The notes beneath the pieces are model-generated. The model worked only from the letters and a program-made list of their open reading frames with translations, was not told where the DNA came from and made no database searches. Shown here in pieces: positions 45,340-54,333 of a DNA stretch of 64,000 bases. The stretch's first letter is position 1. Each line of letters begins with the position of its first letter. Position numbers and translations under genes: made by a program. This stretch comes from Christiangramia fulva (GTDB taxonomy: Bacteria; Bacteroidota; Bacteroidia; Flavobacteriales; Flavobacteriaceae): contig NZ_CP028136.1 of the NCBI RefSeq assembly GCF_003024155.1, forward strand, positions 1,736,001-1,800,000, read 5' to 3'.

Positions 45340-46317
45340 TTAATCCCTCAGGAAAGAATCACTTTTGGTGTTGGTACTTTCCCCTTTATAATATTTCGCA
45401 TAGCTAAAGCCGCCATGAATACAATACGAGCCAATATCTCCCTGCTTGTTCATCGCGATAAAACCAACCTGGAAATCATTGTAATTTGAATTCTTGCCAA
45501 CGATCCTTTTTACGGCTTCCTCGCAGGCCTGCTGAGGTGATTTTCCCTGCCGCATAAGTTCTACCACAAGAAAAGAACCCACACTTTTCATCACTGCTTC
45601 ACCCATCCCCGTGGCAGTGGCCCCGCCAATTTCATTGTCAACAAACAGGCCTGCCCCGATAATTGGTGAATCTCCAACGCGGCCGTTCATTTTATAGGCA
45701 AGTCCCGAGGTTGTACAGGCTCCGGCCATATCGCCGTTCTCATCGAGACAAAGCATGCCAATGGTATCATGGTTTTCGATATTGATAATGGGTTTATACT
45801 CTTTTTCTTTTAACCACTCTTTCCAGGCTTTTTCAGATTCTTTTGTGAGCAGGTCTTTCTTCTCAAATCCGTTCTGAAGTGCAAACTGCAATGCACCTTC
45901 ACCCACGAGCATCACATGCGGGGTCTCTTCCATGACCTTTCGGGCCACCGATACCGGATGCGCAATGTGTTTCAGGTAAGCCACAGAACCGGCGTTTCCT
46001 TCAGGATTCATGATACATGCGTCCAGGGTGACATTCCCATCGCGATCGGGCGCGCCGCCATCGCCAACGGTGGTATTTTTAAGATTTGATTCTTCCACCC
46101 GAACGCCCTGTTCCACTGCATCGAGAGCTGAAGTTCCCTGGTATAAAAGTTCGCCTGCTTTTCTGGTGGCGTTTTGAAAGTTCCATGTAGCCACTGCCAC
46201 CGGATAATTTTTTGTCATATAAGAAGGTTTGAATAACGGATTAGCCATGATCCTTGAAGCGGCAGTGATGCCAAGCCCTGCGGCGCCTGCAGTTTTAATA
46301 AAATTTCGTCGTTTCAT
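45340..46317 (-). CDS. Exported Ntn-hydrolase asparaginase (glycosylasparaginase type)
   Basis: N4-(beta-N-acetylglucosaminyl)-asparaginase / isoaspartyl peptidase family, 325 residues. Start ATG 46317 ([22 protein letters not shown]): a twin-arginine signal peptide, so exported folded. The autocatalytic site is [13 protein letters not shown], with the nucleophilic Thr made by cleavage after Asp. [27 protein letters not shown] follows. It could remove glycans or asparagine in the periplasm. Divergent from cutC. Confidence 0.88.
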   Translation of the reverse strand: MKRRNFIKTAGAAGLGITAASRIMANPLFKPSYMTKNYPVAVATWNFQNATRKAGELLYQGTSALDAVEQGVRVEESNLKNTTVGDGGAPDRDGNVTLDACIMNPEGNAGSVAYLKHIAHPVSVARKVMEETPHVMLVGEGALQFALQNGFEKKDLLTKESEKAWKEWLKEKEYKPIINIENHDTIGMLCLDENGDMAGACTTSGLAYKMNGRVGDSPIIGAGLFVDNEIGGATATGMGEAVMKSVGSFLVVELMRQGKSPQQACEEAVKRIVGKNSNYNDFQVGFIAMNKQGDIGSYCIHGGFSYAKYYKGESTNTKSDSFLRD

Positions 46318-46391
46318 AATATTTGGCTCTTGCCCAAAGAAGTTATAGTATTTTAGTACTGAGAAATTGTTGAAAATTAAATATAACAAAA

Positions 46392-47114
46392 ATGCTTGTA
46401 GAAGTTTGTGCAAATTCTCTGGAATCGGCTATAAACGCTGAAAAAGCCGGAGCCGATCGCATTGAATTATGTTCTGAACTGGGAGTGGGCGGGATCACTC
46501 CTTCCTATGGTCTTCTTCAGCAGGTGATGGAAGAAGTTACAATTCCGGTTCATGTGCTTATCAGGCCTCGTAGTGGTGATTTTAGCTATTCTGAGGCAGA
46601 ATTTCGGGTGATGCTGAAGGATATAGAATTCTGTAAAAGCATAGGTGTAAAAGGAATTGTTTCCGGCGCCTTAAAACCTGATTTTAGCCTTGATAAACAG
46701 AAGACGTCCACCTTAATAAAGACTTCGGAAGGTATGCATTTCACATTTCACCGGGCTTTCGACTGGTTGAAAGATCCTCTCGAAAGCTTTAAAATCATCC
46801 AGGATTTGGGGGCTGATCATTTACTAACTTCCGGTCAGCAGCCAAAAGCCATAGAAGGTATTGATTTGCTGAAACAGCTTTTGAAAGTTTCAGATTCCTG
46901 TAAGATCATGCCCGGCGGCGGTGTGAATTCAGAAAATATAGAATCGTTTAAAAATGCCGGATTTGAGGAGATACATTTTTCGGGAACGATTTTTTATAAA
47001 ACACTGCCGCAGCTTCCGAAGATCTCGATGAATTCAGAAAAATTTCTGAAAGAAGATCACAAAGCGATCAGCGATGTAAGGATCATCAGGGAAATGATAC
47101 AAAAGCTTAAGTAA
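46392..47114 (+). CDS. cutC: CutC family protein
   Basis: 240-residue TIM-barrel protein of the CutC family. VEVCANSLESAINAEKAGADRIELCSELGVGGITPS is at the N-terminus, HVLIRPRSGDFSYS near residue 55, FHRAFDWLKDP near 118, and IMPGGGVNSENI near 175. The family was linked to copper tolerance in E. coli, but that role is disputed. Divergent from the asparaginase with a 74-bp spacer. Confidence 0.9.
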   Translation: MLVEVCANSLESAINAEKAGADRIELCSELGVGGITPSYGLLQQVMEEVTIPVHVLIRPRSGDFSYSEAEFRVMLKDIEFCKSIGVKGIVSGALKPDFSLDKQKTSTLIKTSEGMHFTFHRAFDWLKDPLESFKIIQDLGADHLLTSGQQPKAIEGIDLLKQLLKVSDSCKIMPGGGVNSENIESFKNAGFEEIHFSGTIFYKTLPQLPKISMNSEKFLKEDHKAISDVRIIREMIQKLK

Positions 47115-47165
47115 GTTAGGAGCCCTAATTTTCAAACTCTTATCTTCGTTAAAAAATTGCTTTAC

Positions 47166-48392
47166 ATGCGCTGGATCATTTTAGTTGCCCTTTATCTTAT
47201 TGTGGATATTTATAGTTATCAGGCGGTCAGAAGCTTTTCCAGGAACTGGGTCGTAGCCGCGATTTATTTCCTTCTATCGGTTATTGTTGTTGGGAACCTG
47301 ATCTACCAGTTCAATCAACCCGCTCCCAGCGGGACTTTTTCAGGCGGAAGAGGATATGCGATCGGAATATTCCTCGCCTTCTTTGTTTCAAAAATTGTGG
47401 TTTCAGTAATGATGCTCGGGGAAGATGTGGTGCGTCTTCCGCTCGCCGGTATTCAGAATTTTTTTGGTTCTTCCGATAATTTCAGTGTTCCTTCACGAAG
47501 AAAATTCATCAGCACGCTGGCTCTGGGCATCGCGGCGATTCCGTTTGCGGGATTCCTATACGGAATGTTCAAAGGCCGATATAATTTCAGGGTGCTGAAA
47601 TATACGCTTCATTTTGACGATCTGCCAGATGCCTTCGATGGCTATAGAATCACGCAGATCAGCGATATTCACAGCGGAAGTTTCGATCATAAGGAAAAGA
47701 TCAAATATGGAGTAAATCTCATTCAGGAGCAGCAAAGCGATGTGATCTTTTTTACCGGGGACCTGGTGAACAATATGGCTTCTGAAATGGAAGATTGGAA
47801 GCATATGTTTTCAGATTTGAAAGCCAGGCACGGCGTGTATTCTATCCTTGGAAATCATGATTATGGGGATTATCATGACTGGCCGAGTGCTGAAGCGAAA
47901 AGGGAGAATCTAAAAAGGCTTAAGCAGACGCATGCCGAAATGGGCTGGGACCTGTTGCTGAACGAGCATCGGTACATTGAAAAAGAAGGTGAGAGAATTG
48001 CACTTGTAGGAGTTGAAAACTGGGGCGCAGGCGGATTCAAAAAAGCCGGCGATCTTAAAAAAGCCGGTGAAAATGTAAAAGACGAGGAATTCAAAATCTT
48101 GCTGAGCCACGATCCGTCTCACTGGAATGAAGAGGTAAAAAGCTTTGATAAAAAATACCATCTTACCCTTAGCGGGCACACGCACGGAATGCAATTCGGC
48201 ATCGAGATTCCCGGCTGGTTCAAATGGAGTCCCATTCAATACCGTTATAAACAGTGGGCCGGGATCTATGAAGAAGCCGGTAGGTTTATCAATGTGAACA
48301 GGGGCTTTGGTTTTCTCGCATATCCGGGGCGTGTGGGTATCTGGCCTGAAATAAGTGTTATTGAACTGAAAAAAGGCCCAAAACCCGCATAA
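47166..48392 (+). CDS. Membrane-bound metallophosphoesterase
   Basis: 408 residues from ATG 47166. Three to four N-terminal helices (about 2-22, 28-45, 60-85, 115-135) precede a calcineurin-like phosphoesterase domain with all metal motifs: ITQISDIHSGSFD, FFTGDLVNN, LGNHDYGDY, LLSHDPSHW and LSGHTHGMQFG. YaeI-like members hydrolyse UDP-diacylglucosamine in lipid A synthesis or other phospholipid head groups. The exact substrate is open. Confidence 0.87.
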   Translation: MRWIILVALYLIVDIYSYQAVRSFSRNWVVAAIYFLLSVIVVGNLIYQFNQPAPSGTFSGGRGYAIGIFLAFFVSKIVVSVMMLGEDVVRLPLAGIQNFFGSSDNFSVPSRRKFISTLALGIAAIPFAGFLYGMFKGRYNFRVLKYTLHFDDLPDAFDGYRITQISDIHSGSFDHKEKIKYGVNLIQEQQSDVIFFTGDLVNNMASEMEDWKHMFSDLKARHGVYSILGNHDYGDYHDWPSAEAKRENLKRLKQTHAEMGWDLLLNEHRYIEKEGERIALVGVENWGAGGFKKAGDLKKAGENVKDEEFKILLSHDPSHWNEEVKSFDKKYHLTLSGHTHGMQFGIEIPGWFKWSPIQYRYKQWAGIYEEAGRFINVNRGFGFLAYPGRVGIWPEISVIELKKGPKPA

Positions 48393-48467
48393 TTGCAAGA
48401 AATTATTATATTTGATTTAGCAGGTGAAAAGCGTTCTCTTTAAGGCCTGAAAATTAATTCGTGAGTT

Positions 48468-48764
48468 ATGTCAAAATTTGGTGAATTAGTAGACCTTGAC
48501 ATCCCGGTACTCCTGGATTTCTACACTGAATGGAATGATGCTTCCAAAGCCATGCATCCGGTGCTTCGCGATGTAGCGGCGGCTATGGGCGATAAGGCCA
48601 AGGTGATCAAGATAGATGTTGATAAGAATTCGCAGCTGGCCGAAGCGCTTCGAGTTAAAGGTCTGCCAACCCTGATGATCTACAAATCGGGTGAAATGAA
48701 ATGGCGGCATAGCGGTGAGCAGGATGCCAATACCCTCATCGGATTGCTTAAAGAACATCTCTAA
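48468..48764 (+). CDS. Thioredoxin-fold protein lacking the CxxC motif
   Basis: 98 residues with the thioredoxin pattern: VLLDFYTEWNDASKAMHPVLRDVA, VIKIDVDKNSQLAEALRVKGLPTLMIYKSGE with the cis-Pro, and GLLKEHL. The active-site WCGPCK is replaced by WNDASK, so it has no redox cysteines and cannot act as a disulfide reductase. It may be a chaperone or partner protein. It follows the phosphoesterase and overlaps the convergent deacetylase gene by 17 bp. Confidence 0.87.
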   Translation: MSKFGELVDLDIPVLLDFYTEWNDASKAMHPVLRDVAAAMGDKAKVIKIDVDKNSQLAEALRVKGLPTLMIYKSGEMKWRHSGEQDANTLIGLLKEHL

Positions 48765-49557
48765 GACTGCGAAACTGATAGCCTTTTTCAGAATAATATT
48801 TTAAAATATCGGGCAGGATCTTTTGAAGGTTCGGAAATGCCTTTTCGCTATCGTGAAAAACGATCGTACTTCCTGCTTCGGCGTTATCCACCACATTATC
48901 GAAACATTGTGAAGCCGAAAATTCCGGTTCATAATCACCGCTAACCACATCCCACATCACAATTTTAAAACCCTTTTTTACCAGTTTCGAGGCCTGTGAA
49001 TTTTTGATACGGCCGTAGGGAGGGCGGAATAGCTTATAGTTCGGTGTTAGGAGTTCAGCCCTTCGACTCCGCTCAGGGTGACAACTGTAGTGTTCAGAGT
49101 TTGCCCTTCGACTTTCCAGGTTGGGAGTTCGGAGTTCGGAGTTTGCCCTTCGACTTTTCGAGTTCAGAGTTAAGAGTTCAGAGTTAAGAGTTTTTTTTCT
49201 CTTTTCCTCATAGACTAGTTGATTGATGAGATTTTCGGCTTTGAGCGTATTTTCTATATAGTCTGAATCGCTGGTTTTCCAGCCCTTGATATGGTTGAAG
49301 GTATGATTGCCCACGACGTGTCCATTAGCCAAAACTTCCCGGAAAACATCCGGATGTTTTTTTACATTATCGCCAATGCAGAAAAAAGTAGCTTTCGCAT
49401 CATATTTTGCCAGCAGATCCAGAACCCAGGGAGTGACTTCCGGTACCGGGCCATCATCAAAAGTGAGATATATAGAATTCTCTGAAGAAATTTTTGAAAC
49501 CCTGTGCGGATACAGAAGTCTAAGAATAGACGGGTATTTCGCCCGGAAAAGTTTCAT
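48748..49557 (-). CDS. NodB-type polysaccharide deacetylase with repeat-derived in-frame insert
   Basis: 269 residues. Catalytic motifs of the NodB domain are present: IYLTFDDGPVPE (residues 30-40, catalytic and metal Asp), GNHTFNH (83-89, metal His), RPPYGRI (178-184), and IVMWDVVSGDYEP, IVFHDSEKAF later. Between motifs 2 and 3 lies an unusual segment, about residues 119-173, rich in NSEL, SRRAN and PERSRR. Its DNA (49039-49203) is the same kind of sequence as the dispersed repeats (cccttcgac, agttcagagttaagag). Related enzymes would go directly from the helix to RPPYG. Substrate probably peptidoglycan or chitin-like glycan. The enzyme could still be active. Confidence 0.85.
   Translation of the reverse strand: MKLFRAKYPSILRLLYPHRVSKISSENSIYLTFDDGPVPEVTPWVLDLLAKYDAKATFFCIGDNVKKHPDVFREVLANGHVVGNHTFNHIKGWKTSDSDYIENTLKAENLINQLVYEEKRKKTLNSELLTLNSKSRRANSELRTPNLESRRANSEHYSCHPERSRRAELLTPNYKLFRPPYGRIKNSQASKLVKKGFKIVMWDVVSGDYEPEFSASQCFDNVVDNAEAGSTIVFHDSEKAFPNLQKILPDILKYYSEKGYQFRSLRDVL
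49039..49203 (-). repeat. Repeat-derived insertion inside the deacetylase gene
   Basis: 165 bp of stuttering repeat DNA: several copies of cccttcgact, gttcggagttc and gttcagagttaagag, and a CCCTTCGACTCCGCTCAGGG palindrome at about 49060-49079. The length is a multiple of three and the frame is open. Confidence 0.75.
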
Positions 49558-49579
49558 ATAACAAAAATCCTTTTTTTAA

Positions 49580-52500
49580 TTACTGGTCAACAGAATCTAT
49601 TGATAAAGTGTCAATTCCCGTGCCAACATCCAGGCCTTTCATTAATTCCTGTTCAGGAGCTTTTGTTTCATAATCTTCATCTTCCCGATAGAAATTTCGG
49701 AACAACTTCAGATAGCTGTTGAATTTTTCGGCTTTTTTCTCTACCGTTTCACGATCTTCATATTGTGCCAGCATATCGATTAATCCTCGATATCTTTCCA
49801 TGTCGGTAATGATCTCATCAGCATAGCTGTATTGCCTTTCAGCATCCCAATTGCTGTAGAATTCGAGGTTTTCCTGATATTTTTTAGCAACTTTCTCCCA
49901 AAGATCCAGGGCTTTTTTGTCTTCATTTATTTCGTAATAGCCCCGAATAAAAGGTTCCAGCAGGGTGTAATATTCATAATATTCAACCGGCATCTGCTTC
50001 ATTCCCATATCCAGAATTTCTTTTGCTTTTAAGGTGTCTCCCTCACTGATAAGTTTTTCAGTGAGCCTAGCCAGGTTACTGCGATAGGTAATGGAATTCT
50101 TACGGGTTTCCGGGTCGTGATAGATTTCTGAAGATCCCATATTTCCCCAGTCCCAGTTTTTTACAATATTGTACATTTTTTCAGCATCAATACGACCCAT
50201 ATCAAAAGGATTTCTTTTGTCTACCGGTGTTTTTATGGGAACCAGTTCATAGGCCATTCCGTCGAGCTGCAAATAATCTTTCATCCACAGGTAATCTTCA
50301 TCGCCAAAACTTCCGCCTGTAAAATATATAGGTCGTTTCCAGTGGTTGTTGGCAATGATATCCAGCATTAGCAAACGGTTTTTATAAAGCACCTGGCCAT
50401 CTATCGTAATATCTATATGGTCTACAATTTTATCGGCATTTTTTGGCGCAACAATTCCATTCTCAAGAACGGTCTCTTTATCCACGGGAATGCGAACGTG
50501 ACGTGAAGGATATGTGTTGATCATGGAACCGCTTTGCAGCTCGGCTTTGGTACGAGGATCATCATTTTGAATATAATTCAGCCAGGTATTGATAGGAATC
50601 GTATCAGTGGTAATCTCCTTAAGGAAAATAGCATCATTCTTACCATGATAGAAATCTGCAGATAATTGAGAGGGAACGGGCTCGCTTTCAAAAGCCTGCC
50701 TTTTCATCTGATCAATATACCAGTCGGTTGCCAGAAGGCTGGTATTAATAATACGTACATCGGTACGATATTTTTCTACCTGTTGGACGTACCAGAGTGC
50801 AAAAGTGTCATTATCGCCAATGGTAAAAATGATCCCGTTCTTATCAACCGAATCGAGGTACATTTTAGCCATGGTAAAAGCGGTATCGCGATTGGAGCGA
50901 TCGTGATCGTCCCAATTTTCCGAAGCCATCAATATCGGCACACAAAGCAGGCAAACTACTGTTATTGCGGGGGCAAGTATTTTGGGTTTCAGGTAGGCCT
51001 TTAATTTGTCAAAAAGCGCATATACACCCATCCCGATCCAGATGGCGAACACGTAAAAAGATCCCACTAATGCGTAATCTCTTTCCCGCGGTTCAAAGGG
51101 GCGTTCATTCAGATAAATTTTCAACGCGATTCCCGTAAACAGGAAGAATACGAGCAGGACCCAGAAATTCTTCCGGTCCCTTTTCAGATGAAAAACAAAT
51201 CCAATAAGGCCTAATATCAGCGGAAGGAAATAATAGGTGTTTCTGGCTTTGTTATTCAGCATATCTGAAGTCAGATCTTCCTGTGAACCAAGGTGCATTT
51301 CGTCTATAAACTTAATGCCGCTGAGCCAGTTTCCGTGCAAATCGCCATATTTACCCTGGATATCGTCCTGGCGGCCCACAAAATTCCATAGAAAATAACG
51401 CCAGTACATATAACCTATCTGGTATTCGAGCAAGTAGGAAATATTATCGGCGAAACTGGGTTTTTCAACAATGAGGTAATCGCTGAATTGTCTGAGAAAA
51501 TTATGGTAGTCGGACAAGTCTCTTTCTCCCCGCGCAAACTGCTGTTTAAATTGATTTACCGCCTGCACCAGCCGTTGTTCATCCTGATATTCGGGTTTAA
51601 TCTTAAAATCCAGCGGACCGGTAAATTTCATATAATTCACCGCATGCTCGGTACTCCACATACGCGGAAGGATAGCTTTATGACGATCATCCAGATTTTG
51701 CCGTGCATTTTTATAATCATTGATGATCACATATTTTCCTAATTCTTTATTCTTTTCATAATTAGGTTTTGCATCCAAATATGGATTATCAGGGTCCAGT
51801 CCCGAATACATTTCCGTCCATTGCGGGCCATAAAACAGGTGCGTTTCACCGTACTGTTCACGGTTGTAATAAGCCAGGAGTTCCCTTGCATTATCAGGAC
51901 TGTTCTCATTGATGATCGTGGGGGCATTACTTCTAATAGGAAGCATTGTCCAGCTGGAGAAACCTATAAGAACGAACAGAATGCAAAGCAGCAGCGTGTT
52001 GTACTTGTAATAATTATGTTTTCGGGTATAGTTTATTCCGAAATAGAAAATGGCAATGATCACCAGTAGGGCAACAATGGTGCCCGTGTTAAAAGGCATT
52101 CCAAGGCTATTGGTGAAGAAAAGTTCTGAAGCCGCAAAAAAGGTAAGCGTGTAGGGAAGGAGCAGTTTAAAAATGAACATTAAAACCGCGACCACCACAA
52201 TATTGGCCACTATAAAATTCTTAACCGTGACTTTTTTATAGTTTTTAAAGAAATACAGAAAACCGATGGCAGGAAGGGTCAGCAAAACCATAAAATGCAC
52301 CCCGAAAGAAAGTCCTATAATGAAGGATATCAAAATTATCCACCTGTTGCCGCGAGGCTTGAACATATCCCGTTCCCATAGCAGTCCCAGGTAAAAACAG
52401 ATCGCCATCAAACAGGTTGCCGAGGCATATACTTCGGCTTCCACGGCATTGAACCAGAAACTATCGGTAAAAGTAAAAGCCAGTGATCCAACAAGGGCGC

Positions 52501-52870
52501 TTCCCAGAACGGCCATTTTTTTTCCCGGACTCAGTTTTTCTGCCGGACCGGTCATCTTCCTGACCAACAGGGTGATCGACCAGAACATAAATAAAATCGC
52601 AAAGGCACTGGCCAGGCCACTCATGAAATTGATCATATGTGCGATCTCACCCTTGTTGGGTGCAAAGGTTGAGAAAAAGGCTCCGAGCATTTGATATAGC
52701 GGAGCTCCCGGAGGATGTCCTACTTCAAGATTTGCCGAGGTGGCTATATATTCTCCGGCATCCCAAAAGCTTGCCGTTGGTTCGAGGGTAAGAGTATAGG
52801 TAGTCAGTGCGATAACAAATACCAGCCATCCCAGTATTTTGTTCCACCTGCTAAAATTAAAATCGGTCAT
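49580..52870 (-). CDS. DUF2723 membrane protein, protein O-mannosyltransferase-like
   Basis: 1096-residue inner-membrane protein of the DUF2723 (GT117-like) family. Residues 1 to about 660 hold 11-13 hydrophobic helices. The signature FWDAGEYIATSANLEVGHPPGAPLYQMLGAFF near residues 35-66 includes the Asp-Ala-Gly-Glu motif equivalent to the catalytic loop of GT-C enzymes. The C-terminal 400 residues are soluble with TPR-like helices. In Bacteroidetes this family is a candidate for protein O-glycosylation; function is inferred. It is alone and faces tRNA-Gln. Confidence 0.87.
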   Translation of the reverse strand: MTDFNFSRWNKILGWLVFVIALTTYTLTLEPTASFWDAGEYIATSANLEVGHPPGAPLYQMLGAFFSTFAPNKGEIAHMINFMSGLASAFAILFMFWSITLLVRKMTGPAEKLSPGKKMAVLGSALVGSLAFTFTDSFWFNAVEAEVYASATCLMAICFYLGLLWERDMFKPRGNRWIILISFIIGLSFGVHFMVLLTLPAIGFLYFFKNYKKVTVKNFIVANIVVVAVLMFIFKLLLPYTLTFFAASELFFTNSLGMPFNTGTIVALLVIIAIFYFGINYTRKHNYYKYNTLLLCILFVLIGFSSWTMLPIRSNAPTIINENSPDNARELLAYYNREQYGETHLFYGPQWTEMYSGLDPDNPYLDAKPNYEKNKELGKYVIINDYKNARQNLDDRHKAILPRMWSTEHAVNYMKFTGPLDFKIKPEYQDEQRLVQAVNQFKQQFARGERDLSDYHNFLRQFSDYLIVEKPSFADNISYLLEYQIGYMYWRYFLWNFVGRQDDIQGKYGDLHGNWLSGIKFIDEMHLGSQEDLTSDMLNNKARNTYYFLPLILGLIGFVFHLKRDRKNFWVLLVFFLFTGIALKIYLNERPFEPRERDYALVGSFYVFAIWIGMGVYALFDKLKAYLKPKILAPAITVVCLLCVPILMASENWDDHDRSNRDTAFTMAKMYLDSVDKNGIIFTIGDNDTFALWYVQQVEKYRTDVRIINTSLLATDWYIDQMKRQAFESEPVPSQLSADFYHGKNDAIFLKEITTDTIPINTWLNYIQNDDPRTKAELQSGSMINTYPSRHVRIPVDKETVLENGIVAPKNADKIVDHIDITIDGQVLYKNRLLMLDIIANNHWKRPIYFTGGSFGDEDYLWMKDYLQLDGMAYELVPIKTPVDKRNPFDMGRIDAEKMYNIVKNWDWGNMGSSEIYHDPETRKNSITYRSNLARLTEKLISEGDTLKAKEILDMGMKQMPVEYYEYYTLLEPFIRGYYEINEDKKALDLWEKVAKKYQENLEFYSNWDAERQYSYADEIITDMERYRGLIDMLAQYEDRETVEKKAEKFNSYLKLFRNFYREDEDYETKAPEQELMKGLDVGTGIDTLSIDSVDQ

Positions 52871-53019
52871 AGATTAGAAATTCCACTAGAGTGGCGAATT
52901 TAATAATAAAATGCTGAACGCGTTACAAACGGAATAGAAAAGGATTTATTTTTAAAAATTCAGAAAATGAAGAAGCGGGTTTTTAAGAGCTAAAAATTAT
53001 TCAAAATCTATAGAAAAAG

Positions 53020-53050
53020 TTTGTGTAGAATAAACTTTGTTTTAAATTTG
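53020..53050 (+). promoter_or_regulatory. Promoter of tRNA-Gln
   Basis: TTTG (53020-53023), exactly 19 bp, then TAAATTTG (53043-53050): full match to the Bacteroidetes consensus. The tRNA begins 18 bp downstream. Confidence 0.9.
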
Positions 53051-53067
53051 CATCCGCATTTAAGCAT

Positions 53068-53140
53068 TGGCCTATGGTGTAACTGGCAACACGTCTGGTT
53101 TTGGTCCAGAAGAGTCTAGGTTCGAGCCCTAGTAGGCCAA
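53068..53140 (+). tRNA. tRNA-Gln (anticodon TTG)
   Basis: 73 nt fold into a full cloverleaf. Acceptor TGGCCTA/TAGGCCA, D-arm GTGT/ACAC with the GG of the loop, anticodon stem TCTGG/CCAGA with loop TTTTGGT (anticodon TTG, reads CAA), T-arm CTAGG/CCTAG with TTCGAGC, discriminator A. CCA is not encoded. An intrinsic terminator follows at 53152. Confidence 0.97.
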
Positions 53141-53151
53141 CTGAAATGAAA

Positions 53152-53182
53152 AACCCCGAACGAGAGTTCGGGGTTTTGTTTT
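53152..53182 (+). terminator. Terminator of tRNA-Gln
   Basis: CCCCGAAC/GTTCGGGG with a GAGA loop and T-rich tail. Confidence 0.9.
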
Positions 53183-53229
53183 ACACAAAATCGTTAGGGC
53201 GAGAAGTTTATCCTGAGCCAGTCGAAGGA

Positions 53230-53246
53230 AGCCCTAGTAGGCCAAC
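53230..53246 (+). repeat. Duplicate of the tRNA-Gln 3' end
   Basis: 17 bp identical to 53125-53141, covering the 3' T-arm strand, the 3' acceptor strand, the discriminator and one following base. It lies 105 bp downstream of the tRNA and is followed by its own terminator. It could be an attachment-site remnant or the tail of a lost second tRNA gene. Confidence 0.8.
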
Positions 53247-53255
53247 AAAGTGCAG

Positions 53256-53286
53256 AAAGCCTGAACGAAAGTTCGGGCTTTTTTAT
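53256..53286 (+). terminator. Second terminator after the tRNA 3'-end duplicate
   Basis: AAAGCCTGAAC/GTTCGGGCTTT with a GAAA loop and T-run. Its CTGAAC/GTTCGGG core resembles the first tRNA terminator, which suggests both ends were duplicated together. Confidence 0.85.
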
Positions 53287-53367
53287 TTCGGGAATTTTGG
53301 AATAATAGTGGATCAAGAACATTTTCTGGGTTTTGACTTTTTAAGCAAATAGTTTTTCAAGCCGATA

Positions 53368-54333
53368 TTAGAAGAAATCTGTCTTTCTTACTCCTCTTAA
53401 TTGTGCTCTAAAAGCTTTGATTTTGGCATTAAATGATTCTGCAGAGGCGTTGGTGCTGCGGTTTGTAAAATAGTTTAGGATGGAGTGGTAATTTAGATAG
53501 ATGCTATTTGCGACCGTATTGAAACTTTTAAAACCAGACTCTTCTACTTCTTTGTACCAATGAGCTAGTTTTGTAAAGGCTACCCCTTTGTCTTTTTTTT
53601 GATTGAAGATATTCCTGAGGTTGTTTACTAGCTTGTAAGCTTTCTCTATTTCAGGATATTGGATAAATAAAATAGCAGCTCTTTCTTTTTGACTATTGGT
53701 CCACTTGTCTGTTGATTTGTAGAGTAAATATCGGCTTCTGGCTAAGAGTTGCTTTCTGCTATCTCCGTTGGGAAGTAGTTTTGGTAGAAAGCCTTTACCT
53801 GTACCCTTTGCTTGCTTTATCTGCTCATTCTCCTGGTCAATGGCTTCCCACCGGTATTTAATCCGAAGTTCTTGCAATGCTTCTATGGCAAGTTTCTGGA
53901 CGTGGAATCGATCTGTTACCTGGATAGCTTTAGGGAAACAGACCTTTGCGATGTGTTTCATGGAATGAGCCATGTCCAGGGTTATCTCCTGAACTTTATT
54001 CCGGATAGAGGATGGAAGTTTAAGGAGCCTGTCAATAATTGGCTCTGCACGGGTTCCTTTGAAGATGCCTACCAAAGCTCCTTTCTTTCCCTTAGCTGCT
54101 TTATTGGTGATTATCGTATAGAGTTCCCCCTGAGATAAAGCAGTCTCGTCAATAGAAAGAAAAGGCCCCATGTTCTGAGGGTATAGGAGCCAATCCCTGG
54201 CGTGAGATTTTTGCTCCCATTCTTGGTACTTGCTTAGGTGATTTTTGTACTGACGTTGGAGCTTTTTACCTGAAACTCCGAAGAATCCGCCGACTTGGTT
54301 ACTGCTAAGAGGTGTATTATCGGTCGCCTTCTT
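53368..54333 (-). CDS. DDE transposase (ORF B), probably expressed by frameshift
   Basis: ISL3-family transposase domain, about 321 codons. The frame is open from 54333, right after a stop codon, and has no ATG, GTG or TTG until Met at 54171 (MGPFLSIDETAL). Sequence upstream of that Met is clearly transposase-like (NQVGGFFGVSGKKLQRQYKN, an HTH-like segment). DDE residues: Asp in SIDETALSQGE, Asp in QVTDRFHVQKL, Glu in NASAESFNAKIKAF. Expression as a fusion with ORF A would need a +1 shift or transcript slippage at the T6A4G run (54331-54341). Confidence 0.85.
   Translation of the reverse strand, partial: KKATDNTPLSSNQVGGFFGVSGKKLQRQYKNHLSKYQEWEQKSHARDWLLYPQNMGPFLSIDETALSQGELYTIITNKAAKGKKGALVGIFKGTRAEPIIDRLLKLPSSIRNKVQEITLDMAHSMKHIAKVCFPKAIQVTDRFHVQKLAIEALQELRIKYRWEAIDQENEQIKQAKGTGKGFLPKLLPNGDSRKQLLARSRYLLYKSTDKWTNSQKERAAILFIQYPEIEKAYKLVNNLRNIFNQKKDKGVAFTKLAHWYKEVEESGFKSFNTVANSIYLNYHSILNYFTNRSTNASAESFNAKIKAFRAQLRGVRKTDFF

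Noticed and set aside
53101..53352. 83-codon plus ORF after tRNA-Gln
   Set aside because: It starts inside the tRNA and runs through two terminators and the duplicated tRNA end.
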